From Oscillospiraceae bacterium (GTDB taxonomy: Bacteria > Bacillota > Clostridia > Oscillospirales > Oscillospiraceae), in assembly GCA_020025575.1 (NCBI GenBank), contig JAHHRW010000001.1:186001-250000 (forward strand): a DNA stretch of 64,000 bases, written 5' to 3'. The notes under the pieces were generated by a model that did no database searches, was not told the DNA's origin, and was given only the letters and a program-made list of their open reading frames with translations. The translations under genes and the position numbers were made by a program. Position 1 is the stretch's first letter, and every line of letters starts with the position of its first letter. Shown here piece after piece: positions 63,763 through 64,000 of the stretch.

Positions 63763-64000
63763 GGGAAAGAACCTCCCGAACGTAATTAGCAATAGAATCG
63801 GCATCCAGCCCAGTTAGGTGATATAGCGAAACTGGATCGCCATGGGGGACAAAGTTTTCACCCAAATCAATCCCGTGAATTTTGCAGTTGGGGGCAAATT
63901 CTGCCATAGCCCATGCAATAGACTCCTTGATTCCGCAGCCAGAACTGGTCTCTTCTATTACCACCACATGAGAACCAGTAATCTCTTCGGCGATTTTCTC
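63752..64000 (-). CDS. dxs: 1-deoxy-D-xylulose-5-phosphate synthase, C-terminal fragment (cut by window edge)
   Basis: The last 82 residues of a gene that continues past the window end. EKIAEEITGSHVVVIEE is followed by CGIKESIAWAMAEFAP, IHGIDLGENFVPHGDPVSLYHLTGLDADSIANYV, which matches the C-terminal transketolase-type domain of Dxs (FVPHG and GLDADSI phrases). Dxs starts the non-mevalonate isoprenoid pathway. Its place before tlyA-nadK-argR-recN is the standard Firmicutes order. The call rests on a short piece. Confidence 0.85.
   Translation of the reverse strand, partial: EKIAEEITGSHVVVIEETSSGCGIKESIAWAMAEFAPNCKIHGIDLGENFVPHGDPVSLYHLTGLDADSIANYVREVLSHEE

Overview
The window looks like chromosomal DNA of a spore-forming Clostridia/Firmicutes bacterium of the gut-associated Oscillospiraceae/Ruminococcaceae type. 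The evidence is gene content: spoIIAA-spoIIAB-sigF, spoIIGA-sigE, yunB, a spoVB-like flippase, an M50 peptidase of spoIVFB type, Rex, two T-box-controlled tRNA synthetases, and the dxs-tlyA-nadK-argR-recN string. Base composition looks moderate by eye. The genus call is inference; no 16S or other marker is present. Most genes are on the minus strand.

Layout. 0-8.4 kb: tRNA-Pro(GGG), a YibE/F-type membrane protein, and a 2203-residue surface protein with a PHP-type phosphoesterase domain, OB-like modules, an 18-bp tandem repeat and a sortase-like tail. 8.7-18.4 kb: ligA, yunB, pcrA, the spoIIA operon behind a sigma-H-like promoter, and valS with its T-box. 18.4-24.3 kb: a small unknown gene coupled to a secreted nuclease, an IS200-type insertion, a heterodimeric ABC exporter and tRNA-Ser(GGA). 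24.4-35 kb: an unknown membrane protein, a cytidylate-kinase-like protein, tRNA-Thr(CGT), pyk, asnB, a possible spore cluster with peptidoglycan-binding repeats, a CDP-alcohol phosphatidyltransferase, and a divergent TetR/EamA pair. 35-43 kb: wecB, tagO-like gene and trpS, gltX, rex, and spoIIGA-sigE. 43-51.8 kb: DUF951 and rarA, nth, spoVB-like gene, pepD, a Lar-type zinc ribbon, two radical-SAM-linked genes, and an M50 protease with a small membrane partner.

51.9-53.6 kb is an accessory islet next to tRNA-Pro(CGG). It holds an orphan HExxH (HEYYGH) protein that looks like a detached polymorphic-toxin C-terminus, an overlapping 57-residue zinc-ribbon gene, a nuclease-like fragment, and the left end of a decayed IS3-family element. 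This is the best candidate for something undescribed. 53.6-64 kb returns to core genes: queA-tgt-yajC, dapA, a GT2 transferase, tyrS with its T-box, and recN-argR-nadK-tlyA with the 3' end of dxs at the window edge.

The genes combine core information processing (DNA ligation and repair, aminoacylation, queuosine), central metabolism and redox control (pyk, nadK, Rex), envelope building (tagO, wecB, flippase) and both early compartment-specific sigma factors of sporulation. Promoters are given where -35 and -10 hexamers with plausible spacing could be read directly. All functions come from motif recognition; no database search was run.
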